Shown here in pieces: positions 22,643 through 33,664 of a stretch of DNA of 64,000 bases. Source of the DNA: Idiomarina aquatica (lineage in GTDB: Bacteria; Pseudomonadota; Gammaproteobacteria; Enterobacterales; Alteromonadaceae); NCBI RefSeq assembly GCF_004362895.1, contig NZ_SNXI01000005.1, positions 1 to 64,000 of the forward strand, read 5' to 3'. The notes beneath the pieces are model-generated. The model saw only the letters and a list, made by a program, of their open reading frames with translations. It searched no databases and was not told the origin of the DNA. Numbering within the stretch: position 1 is the first letter of the stretch; the number at the start of each line of letters is the position of its first letter. The translations under genes and the position numbers were made by a program.

Positions 22643-22696
22643 TGATGCAATTGCAGAAGGCTCGCCTGCTAACTCTTATCTGCTACACTGCCCACT

Positions 22697-24871
22697 ATGA
22701 ACGATTTATTGGCACAGTTTTTTGATCTGAACCAGTTTAGCCAGGCCCCTTTGGCCGGCGAGTATAATAATTGGTTAGTCGCACTATCATACATAGTTGC
22801 GTTTGTTGCCTCTTTTGCTGCACTTACAATTTTTGCGCGCGCTCTGGGGCAACGCAATGGACTGCGACGTAAAGGATGGCAACTTGCTACGGCATTCGTC
22901 GCCGGCATTGGCGTTTGGAGTATGCACTTTATCGGCATGCTAGCCTTTGAACTGCCGGTGGTGATGAAACACGGTGTTGCACTCACACTGCTGTCCATTC
23001 TGCCCGCCATAGCAGGCAACTACGCAGCCTACTCGCTGCAACTCCAGATCAAACGCTTAGCCGAGCGCAAACGCTTGTCCGCATTGCACGAAAAATCATT
23101 GATTGTTGCATCTGGTAGTTTGCTGGGTGCGGGCATCGGCTTGATGCACTACATTGGTATGGCAGCGATGCAGCTACCAGCGGAGCTGCGTTATGATATC
23201 GGTTGGTTTACTACGTCAATTGTCGTGGCTGTGGTACTAGGCATAATCGCAATGGCCACTTACCGTAACTATCAAGTACCAACCCGACAGGGCGGACATT
23301 CTAACCGATTGCAGTTAAGTACCGCGCTCATTATTGCTGCTGCAATATCAGGTATGCACTACGTTGCCATGATTGCAGCCAGGTTTTATCCAACATCCGC
23401 AGCCGAATTAATCACCGGCTCCGGTCACGATCAGCATCAGTGGCTTATCTACGCGATAGCGCTGTCGGTCATCTTAATCGCTTTATTTGCGTGGCTTTCC
23501 TCGGCATTAGATAAACGCTTACAGAATACCAGTCGCGCGATTCGACAGTCTGATCGTAAAATTCGTGAGCTTGCCTTTAATGATTCGTTAACAGGCCTGC
23601 CCAACCGTCGCTCGCTACTCGAGTATTTAGACAGCCAGCCGGCACAAAATCAGCAAGGCGAATGCCTCGCATTATTTTTACTGGATATCGATAAGTTTAA
23701 GGTGCTTAACAACACGCTCGGGCCAACGCTCGGCGACTTGCTGTTGCAGTCAGTAACACACCGGCTAGAGCGTATCCCGATGGACGTTCATATGGTGGCG
23801 CGCCCTAGTTCTAATGAATTTGCCGCAGTCGCTCGAATCCCATGCGATGGCAATCCAGCCTCTGCCCAATCAAAAGCGTTGGAATTAGCGCGTTTAATGC
23901 AGGACAACCTGCAGCAGCCCTATTCGTTAAAGGATTACCGCCATCGTTGCTCACTAAGTATGGGACTCACCTTACTCAACGACAGCGCAGTGTCGGCGGA
24001 AAACCTGTTAGTACAAGCCGCCTTGGCGCTCTCCGAGGCCAAACGTTCGGGCTTAGGTCAAATACAGCTATATCATCGCGAAATGGCTGAGGCCATAGAA
24101 AAGCGCGTGCGTATTGAAGCTGACTTACGTTATGTAATTGAAAACAACGAACAGCTAGAGCTTTATCTGCAGCCGCAATTAAACGCGCAGCGCAAAGTCA
24201 TCGGCGCAGAAGCACTGATTCGCTGGCAGCATCCCGATTTTGGTTTCATATCGCCGGCTGAATTTATTCCGCTGGCCGAAGAGACAGGATTGATCATTGG
24301 GCTGGGTGACTGGATTAACGAACAAGCCTGTCAAATTATTAAGCAGTGGCAACAACTTGGCTTTAATCATTTAGTGTTATCAATTAACGTTAGCGCGCCA
24401 CAGTTTCAGCAACTCGATTTTGTCGACAAATTGAATTCGCTAATTCGACAGCATGATTTGCCGAAAGGCTCGCTCAAACTCGAGTTAACGGAAAGCGTAT
24501 TGATGCAAAACGTCGATGACGTGATTAACAAAATTAACGAACTAAAACAATTGGGCATTCAATTTGCGCTTGACGATTTTGGCACCGGTTACTCATCACT
24601 ATCCTACCTAATGAAATTGCCATTCGATGTGCTCAAAATCGATGTGTCTTTTGTGCGTGACATGTTTGAATCGCCACAAAAAGAAGCCATCGTACAAACT
24701 ATTGTTCAACTCGCCCATAATCTGGGCTTAAAAGTCGTTGCCGAGGGTGTCGAAACGGAAAAACACTTTGACTACCTTTCGTCGTTAGGTTGCGACTATT
24801 TCCAGGGCTATTTGTTTAGCAAACCGGTGGCAGAGTCTGAGTTCAGGTCCCATTCGCTGATACTCCAATAG
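22697..24871 (+). CDS. MHYT-GGDEF(degenerate)-EAL membrane phosphodiesterase
   Basis: A 724-residue inner-membrane protein. The N-terminal about 260 residues hold three MHYT motifs in membrane helices (MHFIGM, MHYIGM, MHYVAM), thought to bind copper and sense a gas or redox state. A GGDEF domain follows in which the signature is SSNEF (codons at 23807-23821), so cyclase activity is unlikely. The C-terminal EAL domain keeps EALIRW and DDFGTGYSS and should hydrolyse cyclic di-GMP. It is divergent from the prp operon with a GntR-type palindrome upstream. Confidence 0.92.
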   Translation: MNDLLAQFFDLNQFSQAPLAGEYNNWLVALSYIVAFVASFAALTIFARALGQRNGLRRKGWQLATAFVAGIGVWSMHFIGMLAFELPVVMKHGVALTLLSILPAIAGNYAAYSLQLQIKRLAERKRLSALHEKSLIVASGSLLGAGIGLMHYIGMAAMQLPAELRYDIGWFTTSIVVAVVLGIIAMATYRNYQVPTRQGGHSNRLQLSTALIIAAAISGMHYVAMIAARFYPTSAAELITGSGHDQHQWLIYAIALSVILIALFAWLSSALDKRLQNTSRAIRQSDRKIRELAFNDSLTGLPNRRSLLEYLDSQPAQNQQGECLALFLLDIDKFKVLNNTLGPTLGDLLLQSVTHRLERIPMDVHMVARPSSNEFAAVARIPCDGNPASAQSKALELARLMQDNLQQPYSLKDYRHRCSLSMGLTLLNDSAVSAENLLVQAALALSEAKRSGLGQIQLYHREMAEAIEKRVRIEADLRYVIENNEQLELYLQPQLNAQRKVIGAEALIRWQHPDFGFISPAEFIPLAEETGLIIGLGDWINEQACQIIKQWQQLGFNHLVLSINVSAPQFQQLDFVDKLNSLIRQHDLPKGSLKLELTESVLMQNVDDVINKINELKQLGIQFALDDFGTGYSSLSYLMKLPFDVLKIDVSFVRDMFESPQKEAIVQTIVQLAHNLGLKVVAEGVETEKHFDYLSSLGCDYFQGYLFSKPVAESEFRSHSLILQ

Positions 24872-24914
24872 CTAGCGCAAAAATAATTCATTTTATCGTT
24901 TTTGGTTCCAATCT

Positions 24915-24948
24915 GTGGCCTTGCCTTGTAAAGTAAGGCCACTTTTTT
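24915..24948 (+). terminator. Rho-independent terminator after the EAL gene
   Basis: GTGGCCTT and AAGGCCAC form an 8-bp stem with a 12-base loop, followed directly by six T residues, 44 bases after the EAL stop codon. Confidence 0.9.
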
Positions 24949-25023
24949 CGACTGCGACTTTAGTCGAAATACGTTGCTAGTTAAATAAACAGTTGTTTTT
25001 AAATAATAAAATGGATAACAAGA

Positions 25024-26577
25024 ATGGATCCTAAAAATATCGTCGATAAAGACGCAAGCTTCTTTGGTCAACCCGGCGGCTTGCAAACCCTGTTCTTTAC
25101 CGAAATGTGGGAGCGCATGAGTTATTACGGCATGCGCGCGCTGTTAGTACTATTTATGACGGCTAGCCTGCAAGAAGGCGGTTTAGCTATCACGGTAGCC
25201 TCAGCCACCGCCATTTACGGCCTGTATACCGGCGCAGTCTATTTTATGGGCTTGCCCGGCGGCTGGATTGCCGACCGCTTACTTGGCGGCCAACGGGCAA
25301 CCTGGTATGGCGGTATTATCATCATGCTGGGTCACATCGTGTTGGCTATTCCTTCTGTGGCCAGTTTTTATATCGGTATGATTTTGGTAGTTCTGGGTAC
25401 TGGCCTGCTGAAACCAAACATCACTGCCATGGTAGGCCAACTATACAGCTCTAACGATGATCGTCGCGACGGCGGTTATACTCTGTATTACATGGGTATC
25501 AACATTGGTTCAATCATCGGCTACTTTGTTACCGGTTATTTACAAGAAAGTGCAGGCTACCACTGGGGCTTTGGTGCCGCAGCTGTTGGTATGGCATTAG
25601 GCTTGATCCAATACAAAATAACACAGCCTAAATTGAAAGGCGTCGGTGCCGAGCCACCCAAGCCATTGTCACCACAAGGTGCAAAACGCAGTTGGGGCAT
25701 CATCGTTGCGCTACTTGCCGGCTTAGCTGTATTCACCGTGGCTGCATTAAAAGGCATTGTCACCATCAACCCGGTTATCGTTGCCGAGAATGTTGCCATC
25801 GTATTCACCGTTATCTTCTTCGTCTACTACCTGTCGATCTTCTTGTTTGGTAAGTTAACAAAAGACGAAATGAAGCGCCTCGGTGCCCTGTTCCTGGTCT
25901 GTATTGCATCGACTATGTTCTGGGCAGGCTTTGAGCAAGCTGGTTCATCATTCAATTTGTTCGCTCGTGATTTGACCGACCGCGTTATCGGCGACTTTAC
26001 TATTCCAACCACCTGGTTCCAGTCGCTTAACTCGATATTCCTGGTTACCCTATCGCCGTTTTTTGCCGCGTTATGGATTAACTTGAGTAAGCGCATGATC
26101 AACCCATCGTATGGCTTTAAGAGTGCGCTAGGTCTGATTATTATGGCAACCGGCTTTATCGTGATGTTCTTTGCCTCACAAGCCGCTGCCAGCGGCCTGA
26201 AAGTAGCGCCTTATTGGTTGGTAGCGGTTTACTTCATTCACACCGTCGGCGAGCTTTGCTTAAGCCCTGTTGCATTAAGTGCGGTAAGTAAACTGTCACC
26301 AAAACGTATGGCCGGTCAGTTGATGGGTGTGTTCGTTTTAACCTACGCTATGGGTAACGTTATCGCCGGCTTGCTGGCAGGCGGGCTGGACCCTGAAAAC
26401 CCGCAGGCGATGCCGGAACTATACTGGACCATCTTCGTATTCGGCGTCAGCGTCGGTGCAGTAGTTTTTGTCCTGGCATTCTTTACCCGTAAGTGGGAGA
26501 AACTTGCGCCAGACGACGGCGAAGACGACCACCCTGGTGCAGTTATCGACGCCAACGAACCTGTCGGTAAGCCTTAG
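25024..26577 (+). CDS. POT/PTR-family proton-dependent peptide transporter
   Basis: A 517-residue membrane protein with about 14 predicted segments. FFTEMWERMSYYGMRALLV is the ExxER-type motif of POT transporters, and KPNITAMVGQLY and MGINIGSIIG are further family signatures. It imports di- and tripeptides with protons, fitting a peptide-using marine bacterium. A hairpin terminator follows 11 bases after the stop. The C-terminal tail is short and acidic. Confidence 0.94.
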   Translation: MDPKNIVDKDASFFGQPGGLQTLFFTEMWERMSYYGMRALLVLFMTASLQEGGLAITVASATAIYGLYTGAVYFMGLPGGWIADRLLGGQRATWYGGIIIMLGHIVLAIPSVASFYIGMILVVLGTGLLKPNITAMVGQLYSSNDDRRDGGYTLYYMGINIGSIIGYFVTGYLQESAGYHWGFGAAAVGMALGLIQYKITQPKLKGVGAEPPKPLSPQGAKRSWGIIVALLAGLAVFTVAALKGIVTINPVIVAENVAIVFTVIFFVYYLSIFLFGKLTKDEMKRLGALFLVCIASTMFWAGFEQAGSSFNLFARDLTDRVIGDFTIPTTWFQSLNSIFLVTLSPFFAALWINLSKRMINPSYGFKSALGLIIMATGFIVMFFASQAAASGLKVAPYWLVAVYFIHTVGELCLSPVALSAVSKLSPKRMAGQLMGVFVLTYAMGNVIAGLLAGGLDPENPQAMPELYWTIFVFGVSVGAVVFVLAFFTRKWEKLAPDDGEDDHPGAVIDANEPVGKP

Positions 26578-26588
26578 CCTTTAATTCT

Positions 26589-26609
26589 GCCCGCGACCCC
26601 TTCGCGGGC
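26589..26609 (+). terminator. Hairpin terminator after the POT gene
   Basis: GCCCGCGA and TCGCGGGC form an 8-bp GC-rich stem with a 5-base loop 11 bases after the stop codon. Only three T residues follow closely, so efficiency is uncertain. Confidence 0.7.
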
Positions 26610-26613
26610 ATTT

Positions 26614-26768
26614 AGGCCGAATAGCCATCGGCGTGGTTGATATGGGCACCTCTCGCCCAAGGATGTTGGAGGGCATGGATGCCCGGAAACAAGCCACACG
26701 GACGTGCTTGGAGCGGTTCTTGGGCGAGAGGTGCCCGTGTCAAGCAAAAGCCGATGGCTACTCGGCCT
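26614..26768. repeat. Nested inverted-repeat element A
   Basis: The outer arms (AGGCCGAATAGCCATCGGC at 26614-26632, and 26750-26768) match at 18 of 19 positions. Inner arms of GGGCACCTCTCGCCCAAG at 26644-26661 pair perfectly with 26719-26736. The centre holds the tight hairpin GGGCATGGATGCCC (26671-26684), then GAAACAAGCC (26686-26695) and a second hairpin ending in GCTTG. No open reading frame is involved. The central core recurs in the element at 33493-33664 with unrelated arms. Confidence 0.85.
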
Positions 26769-26775
26769 TGCCTCA

Positions 26776-26832
26776 CTTGTGCCTAGGCGTAAGCTAAATC
26801 TGTGTCTCACTTGCGCCAAACGCGCAAGCTAC
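26776..26832. repeat. Two REP-like hairpins at the 3' end of the DUF4442 gene
   Basis: CTTGTGCC/GGCGTAAG (26776-26793; one G-T pair) is followed by CTAA. CTTGCGC/GCGCAAG (26810-26828) is followed by CTAC, giving GTAG on the minus strand. The TAG of this GTAG is the stop codon of the DUF4442 gene. Both hairpins have the same orientation and the same CTTGYGC stem as the copies at 20.9 kb. Confidence 0.6.
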
Positions 26833-27290
26833 TTTTTATTTGATACGTAGATGGTGATGTGGCCTTTGGCGACGACGGTGTCGTCAGCGCGGCGGGCGAC
26901 AACTTCAATCAATTGGTCGCCGGGGTGCCAGGTTTGTTCGCTGGCTTTTGCTTCGATGGTAACGTCACTGGTTGTTTTCGCCAGATACTCAACGTTCATG
27001 CCTTTTGGCAACCAACGCAAATGCTTGGGGATTGATGCTTCGGCAACGGCTCCCATGGCCATTTCCATGCCGTTGCAAACGGCAATAGCATGCACCGTAC
27101 CAATGTGGTTTTGCACCGCTTTGCGTTTTTTAAACGTTAACTGACAAAAGTTAGGTTCGAGTACCTGAATACGCGGTTTGATGGTAGCAAAGTACGGTGC
27201 TTTGCGGGCAAACATGGTCGAAAAAAGCCAGCGGCCGCCGGGATATTTCAGGCACTTTTTATACAATCTAAGTAAGTAGTTATCAGTCAC
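26829..27290 (-). CDS. DUF4442 hotdog-fold thioesterase-like protein
   Basis: A 153-residue protein starting at a GTG. It has the hotdog-fold pattern of DUF4442 / PaaI-like acyl-CoA thioesterases: NHIGTVHAIAVCNGMEMAMG forms the central helix region and the C-terminus is beta-rich. It probably acts on an acyl-CoA or acyl-carrier substrate. It starts 20 bases after the TPR-oxygenase gene and is likely co-transcribed with it. Its stop codon is part of a REP-like hairpin. Confidence 0.75.
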   Translation of the reverse strand: MTDNYLLRLYKKCLKYPGGRWLFSTMFARKAPYFATIKPRIQVLEPNFCQLTFKKRKAVQNHIGTVHAIAVCNGMEMAMGAVAEASIPKHLRWLPKGMNVEYLAKTTSDVTIEAKASEQTWHPGDQLIEVVARRADDTVVAKGHITIYVSNKK

Positions 27291-27310
27291 TTTTCATTAC
27301 CTGTATGCGG

Positions 27311-29131
27311 TTAAGACGGCATGATATCGCATGGAATGGTGATACGTTCATCATCCGCGTCAAACGGGATGGTGCCGTGCCAGCAATAACTCGGAAAAAT
27401 CACACACATGCCCGGTTGCGGACAGACGGCTTTATCAATCTGTTCTTTTCCTTCCAGACCCAGTGAGGTTTCGCCAAACTTTATCCAGCCCTTTTTGTCA
27501 GGGTCATCTGCACTGACTTGTTCAGGCACACTTAAATAAGTACACATCGAAAGCCACCCTTCCGGGTGAACATGATTGGTATGAAAGCCCGCTTTGAATA
27601 GCTTAACAGACCAGCTACCACTAAAATGATAGCTACCGGTTTTACGTGCGGTGACGGGGTGGGTCTTATCATCAGGCAAAGATGCTAAATAATCATCGAT
27701 ATAACGCGTCAGACTTTGTTTATAGGCGTTAATGACAGGGTCATCCATTGCCAATAGTGAGCCGACGGTTTGTGTGCCGCCCCGCACAGACTGGTCCAGT
27801 GGTTGATGTTTAGTTTTATGCAATTCTCGAATGCGTTGCGTTAACACATCCCAAAACTGTTCCAGCGAATCATAACCATCAGGTGTTGGTAAAAATCCAA
27901 CCTTAACGTAGCGCTGGTAATCGTTCAGGTAATCAAATTTTTGGGTGTCGCCACTGAGTTTCCAGCACAAGCCTTTGTAGGCATGTACCTCCTGATCTAA
28001 CGGCTGGTTTTCGTGCGCACGATCGAGTAATGCTAATGCTTCCTGATAACGTTGTTGACGCAGGTATAAATTGGCCTGGTCAATCAGGTAGCGTGGATGG
28101 CGCGGTTGTTGCTGTAACGTTTTGTCGTAACAGACTTCTGCTTGTTGCCAATCGCCGGCACGAAGCAGCGCGCCCCCTTTTAGGTGCAACAAGCTGTGTA
28201 CTTCGCCAAAGCGCTGCAGAAATTCATCAAGCAATGCATTAGCCTGTTGTTCCTGCTGCGCCCTGTATAAATGCGATAAATAGGAATAAGCCAGCGCCAG
28301 AGAGTCGGGCTGGCGACTTAGCGCCTGGTTGAATGATTGTAAAAATAACTCGTTGTTACCATGCTCCCAGTAGAGTTTATTGAGTGCCTCATGCGCGGGA
28401 ACAAAATCATTTTGTAGCTCTAGTACCTCTCGTAAGATTTTTTCTGCTTGCTCGTAATCACCATCGTCGTAGGCTAGACAACCGAGCTGGAACAAGCGTT
28501 GTGGCTCATTAAATCTCCCTTTGAGCTCTGCATAAATTTTACGCGCCTCTACGGTGTGTTCGATATAGCGGTAAACCAACGCCAGATTGAATAATAACGT
28601 TGGCTCGTCCGGCCAGCGTTTCAGTGCTGTTCGGATAGTTTTTTCGGCAGCGTCAAACAATTTGTAGTCAAGCTCAGCACGCCCTTTTAACAAGTAGGCT
28701 TTTAAATAGTCAGGCTTTTGCGAAACCGCTTTTTCAGCCGCATGTGCAGCAGCCAAATAATCACGAGACTGATAATGCACTGACGCCAGGTTGTACCAAG
28801 CATCAACTAAACTGCTGTCTAATTTCAGTGCTTGCAGATAATAACGCTTAGCTGCCCGCAGCTGCTGGCTGGACTGCAAAAAGTTGGCAAAATTCGATAG
28901 CACCGAGGGCTGCTTTGGATTGAGTTTTAAACTTCGCTCAAAATAACCCAGAGCTCGGGCGGGCGCTGCCTGTTTTGTTGCTAACGCCAGTAAATGCAAA
29001 ATATCAGGATGATTGGGTGATTGCTTATCCAGTTGCGTTGCTATTTGCTCCGCGACTGAAAACTGCTGGTTTTGTAAGGCACTGACCGCTTGCTGAAACT
29101 GCTGCGCCAGAGTTGATTGATTTTGCGCCAT
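27311..29131 (-). CDS. TPR protein with C-terminal 2OG-Fe(II) oxygenase-like domain
   Basis: A 606-residue soluble protein. About residues 1-390 are tandem TPR repeats (for example YYLQALKLDSSLVDAWYNLA). The last 200 residues match the putative 2OG-Fe(II) oxygenase family found behind TPRs: FHTNHVHPEGWLS holds candidate iron-ligand histidines, CWHGTIPF the distal histidine, and ERITIPCDI the 2-oxoglutarate-binding arginine. It may hydroxylate a protein held by the TPRs, but the substrate is unknown. The DUF4442 gene follows 20 bases downstream. Confidence 0.82.
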   Translation of the reverse strand: MAQNQSTLAQQFQQAVSALQNQQFSVAEQIATQLDKQSPNHPDILHLLALATKQAAPARALGYFERSLKLNPKQPSVLSNFANFLQSSQQLRAAKRYYLQALKLDSSLVDAWYNLASVHYQSRDYLAAAHAAEKAVSQKPDYLKAYLLKGRAELDYKLFDAAEKTIRTALKRWPDEPTLLFNLALVYRYIEHTVEARKIYAELKGRFNEPQRLFQLGCLAYDDGDYEQAEKILREVLELQNDFVPAHEALNKLYWEHGNNELFLQSFNQALSRQPDSLALAYSYLSHLYRAQQEQQANALLDEFLQRFGEVHSLLHLKGGALLRAGDWQQAEVCYDKTLQQQPRHPRYLIDQANLYLRQQRYQEALALLDRAHENQPLDQEVHAYKGLCWKLSGDTQKFDYLNDYQRYVKVGFLPTPDGYDSLEQFWDVLTQRIRELHKTKHQPLDQSVRGGTQTVGSLLAMDDPVINAYKQSLTRYIDDYLASLPDDKTHPVTARKTGSYHFSGSWSVKLFKAGFHTNHVHPEGWLSMCTYLSVPEQVSADDPDKKGWIKFGETSLGLEGKEQIDKAVCPQPGMCVIFPSYCWHGTIPFDADDERITIPCDIMPS

Positions 29132-29192
29132 AACGCCTATACTGCCCGCTAGCTAACATTATTATAAGAATTTATTTACAATAACATAACTT

Positions 29193-30203
29193 TTAACGCT
29201 GTTGCTTACGTCGCGATTTTTTTATTTGATACATCGCTTGGTCAGCGAGCTTCAGCCAGTCTTCAAGCCTTCGGTTTTGTTCGTTAGCCGTGACGATACC
29301 AATACTCGGGCCAGCATAATCAATAACTCTGTTGAGCGTTCTAAACCGCCCGCTAGTTAGCGACGCAAGCAACTTATGCAGGATCACCTCGGACTGCTGC
29401 GCGTCATCTGAATCTGCCTCTTGTACCACTGCAAATTCATCACCACCAATACGAGCGACGATTGCCGTTGTCGGTAAATGCGATATCAGCGCTTGTGCAA
29501 TGGCGATTAAAAAGCGATCGCCCTCGTCATGACCGTATAAATCGTTAATCGCTTTGAAACCATCAAGATCAATATAGGCAACGTGCAAAGGTCGTTTAAC
29601 ATTTTTTTGTAATTCAATGACCTGACTGGCTAAACCGCGGCGATTCCATAACCCGGTCAGTGGGTCGGTATGAGCGCTTTGGCGCAGCTCGATTTGTTCG
29701 TGTTGCAAGCGCTCGATCATTAAATCCCGCTCGACTTGCCGGGCGATCAGTGAAGTGAAAATATCAAATAATTGGCTGGTTGCTTCTGATGGTTTTTGTT
29801 GTTCGGTACTTGCTGCACATAACGTACCGTAAAGCTCTTGTTGCTCGCCAACGTATACCGGACGGCTAACGTAACTTGTTATGCCCAACTCACTGGCAGC
29901 TTCAGAGTCGCCCCAGCATTGGCTTACGTCGTCGGTCTCGTATTGTCTTTGTTCGATTGCTCGCCGACACAAGGTATCGCTCCAGGGGACTTCTAATCCC
30001 TCAGGAATAGACAAACTGCCTGAATTGATGGCATGCATGATTGACTGCACACCGCGCTCCTCGTCAACTCGAGTCAAATAGACAGACTCAAACGAGGTCA
30101 CGGTCTGTAAAATTCTAAGCAGCGACGGCGCCAGGCTGTCTGTTTGCTTGGTGTTACGCAACGCCTCAGCTAAATCTGCCAACGCCAGTTTTTCGTCAAC
30201 CAA
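29193..30203 (-). CDS. GAF-GGDEF diguanylate cyclase
   Basis: A 336-residue soluble protein starting at a TTG with AGGTG upstream. A GAF sensor domain covers about residues 15-165 and a GGDEF domain the rest. RIGGDEFAVV is intact, so it should make cyclic di-GMP. The inhibitory I-site five residues upstream reads LPTT instead of RxxD, so product inhibition through that site is not expected. No membrane segment is visible, so it should sense a cytoplasmic ligand. Confidence 0.88.
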   Translation of the reverse strand: MVDEKLALADLAEALRNTKQTDSLAPSLLRILQTVTSFESVYLTRVDEERGVQSIMHAINSGSLSIPEGLEVPWSDTLCRRAIEQRQYETDDVSQCWGDSEAASELGITSYVSRPVYVGEQQELYGTLCAASTEQQKPSEATSQLFDIFTSLIARQVERDLMIERLQHEQIELRQSAHTDPLTGLWNRRGLASQVIELQKNVKRPLHVAYIDLDGFKAINDLYGHDEGDRFLIAIAQALISHLPTTAIVARIGGDEFAVVQEADSDDAQQSEVILHKLLASLTSGRFRTLNRVIDYAGPSIGIVTANEQNRRLEDWLKLADQAMYQIKKSRRKQQR

Positions 30204-30286
30204 ATCAACGCACCTATAACGTGAAGTTCGTTATGATGGTAGCAAAGTTATCCAGTATGTTCGAACTGAGTCGGATAGACGGATAT

Positions 30287-30306
30287 ATAAAAGGCGCGGT
30301 AGCGCC
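30287..30306 (-). terminator. Terminator downstream of isocitrate dehydrogenase
   Basis: On the minus strand GGCGC, TACC and GCGCC form a hairpin followed by TTTTAT, about 60 bases after the isocitrate dehydrogenase stop. A second small hairpin, CGCTC/GAGCG at 30306-30318, is next to it. Confidence 0.75.
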
Positions 30307-30365
30307 GCTCGATGAGCGAACACAAACCACGCCTTAGGATTTGCCTAACGGCTTTTGCCTAAAAG

Positions 30366-32666
<2,301 letters not shown>

Positions 32667-33107
32667 TTACCATTCGCCCGTATTTTCCATCGACGCCCAA
32701 GGCTCTTGTGGCGCAAGATGTTCGCCTTCCTGTAACAACTCAATAGAAATATTATCCGGTGACCGCACAAAAGCCATGTGACCGTCTCGCGGCGGCCGGT
32801 TAATAATCACACCGTTGTCCATTAGCCGTTGACAAGTTTCATAAATATTAGCGACACGGAATGCCAAATGACCAAAGTTACGCCCGCCGTCATAAGTTTC
32901 CGGATCCCAGTTATAAGTCAGTTCCAGCATCGGTGATTTGGTTTCCTCCGCCCGTTCTGCATCGTCAGGCGCAGCCAGAAAAACCAGCGTAAAGCGGCCT
33001 TTCTCATTCTCTTTACGGTACATTTCTTTTAAGCCGAGCAGCTCACAATAAAAGTGCAACGACTGTTCTAAATCATGCACACGAACCATGGTGTGTAAAT
33101 AACGCAC
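32667..33107 (-). CDS. gloA: Lactoylglutathione lyase (glyoxalase I)
   Basis: A 146-residue enzyme of the VOC fold. The expected metal ligands are present: H5 in YLHTMVRV, a glutamate in LELTYNWD, H in GHLAFRV and a C-terminal glutamate in SIELLQ. It converts the methylglyoxal-glutathione adduct to lactoylglutathione. It lies upstream of the isocitrate dehydrogenase gene on the same strand, 75 bases away, with no obvious link. Confidence 0.95.
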   Translation of the reverse strand: MRYLHTMVRVHDLEQSLHFYCELLGLKEMYRKENEKGRFTLVFLAAPDDAERAEETKSPMLELTYNWDPETYDGGRNFGHLAFRVANIYETCQRLMDNGVIINRPPRDGHMAFVRSPDNISIELLQEGEHLAPQEPWASMENTGEW

Positions 33108-33253
33108 AGTTAACTCCTTTTCTGTTTTGTTACCGCTGTTACGAATTTCTCTTAGCGATAGATTTATTTCGGCTAAATATAACCGCTTTTATTGATCTGC
33201 ATTAAAAATACATTTAGGATGAACCTATTAAACATGCATATGGAATGTTTATT

Positions 33254-33475
33254 ATGAGTCCACAGACATTACTGCGCACCTCTAATACCTCTATGGTGGT
33301 GTTTTTATTACTTTCAATCGTTGTTTTTTATTTAGCCTGGTTCCAGGAACAAAATTTACCCTTAATGTTGCTGGTGTTCCTGCATTTGTCGCAGGTGATC
33401 CTGGCGGGTTTATTTAAAGTTGCTTACGTGTTCCGCTTAATAGCGCAAAACCAGTTAGGTGAAGAGCTGCGGTAA
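33254..33475 (+). CDS. Small hypothetical membrane protein
   Basis: A 73-residue protein if started at ATG 33254, which has GGA nine bases upstream; the ATG at 33245 would add three residues. Two hydrophobic helices (about 15-35 and 42-62) are joined by a short turn, with a charged C-terminus. I do not recognise the family. It is divergent from gloA and is followed by inverted-repeat element B. Confidence 0.65.
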   Translation: MSPQTLLRTSNTSMVVFLLLSIVVFYLAWFQEQNLPLMLLVFLHLSQVILAGLFKVAYVFRLIAQNQLGEELR

Positions 33476-33492
33476 AATCGCTCGGTGCTAAG

Positions 33493-33664
33493 TAACGGGG
33501 ACTGGTAACAGGTGCTTTGTTGGAGACTTGGCGGGGGGACTCACGAAACACGCGACAAGCCCATCCATGGGGGCTTGTTTCACGCCATCCATGGCGTTCA
33601 ACAGTTTCGTGAGTCCCCCCGCCAAATCTCTTATCAACAAAGCACCTGTTGCCAGCCCCCGTTA
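33493..33664. repeat. Nested inverted-repeat element B
   Basis: The left arm (33493-33549) and the right arm (33604-33664) are near-complete inverse complements over about 57 bases, with one small length difference. They include the perfect stretch GGCGGGGGGACTCACGAAAC. The centre carries two hairpins: ACAAGCCC/GGGCTTGT (33555-33578) and ACGCCATCCATGGCGT (33582-33597). On the minus strand the core reads CATGGATG, then GAAACAAGCC (33572-33581), then GGGCTTG, in the same order as element A. The right arm begins at the stop codon of the following gene. Confidence 0.87.
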
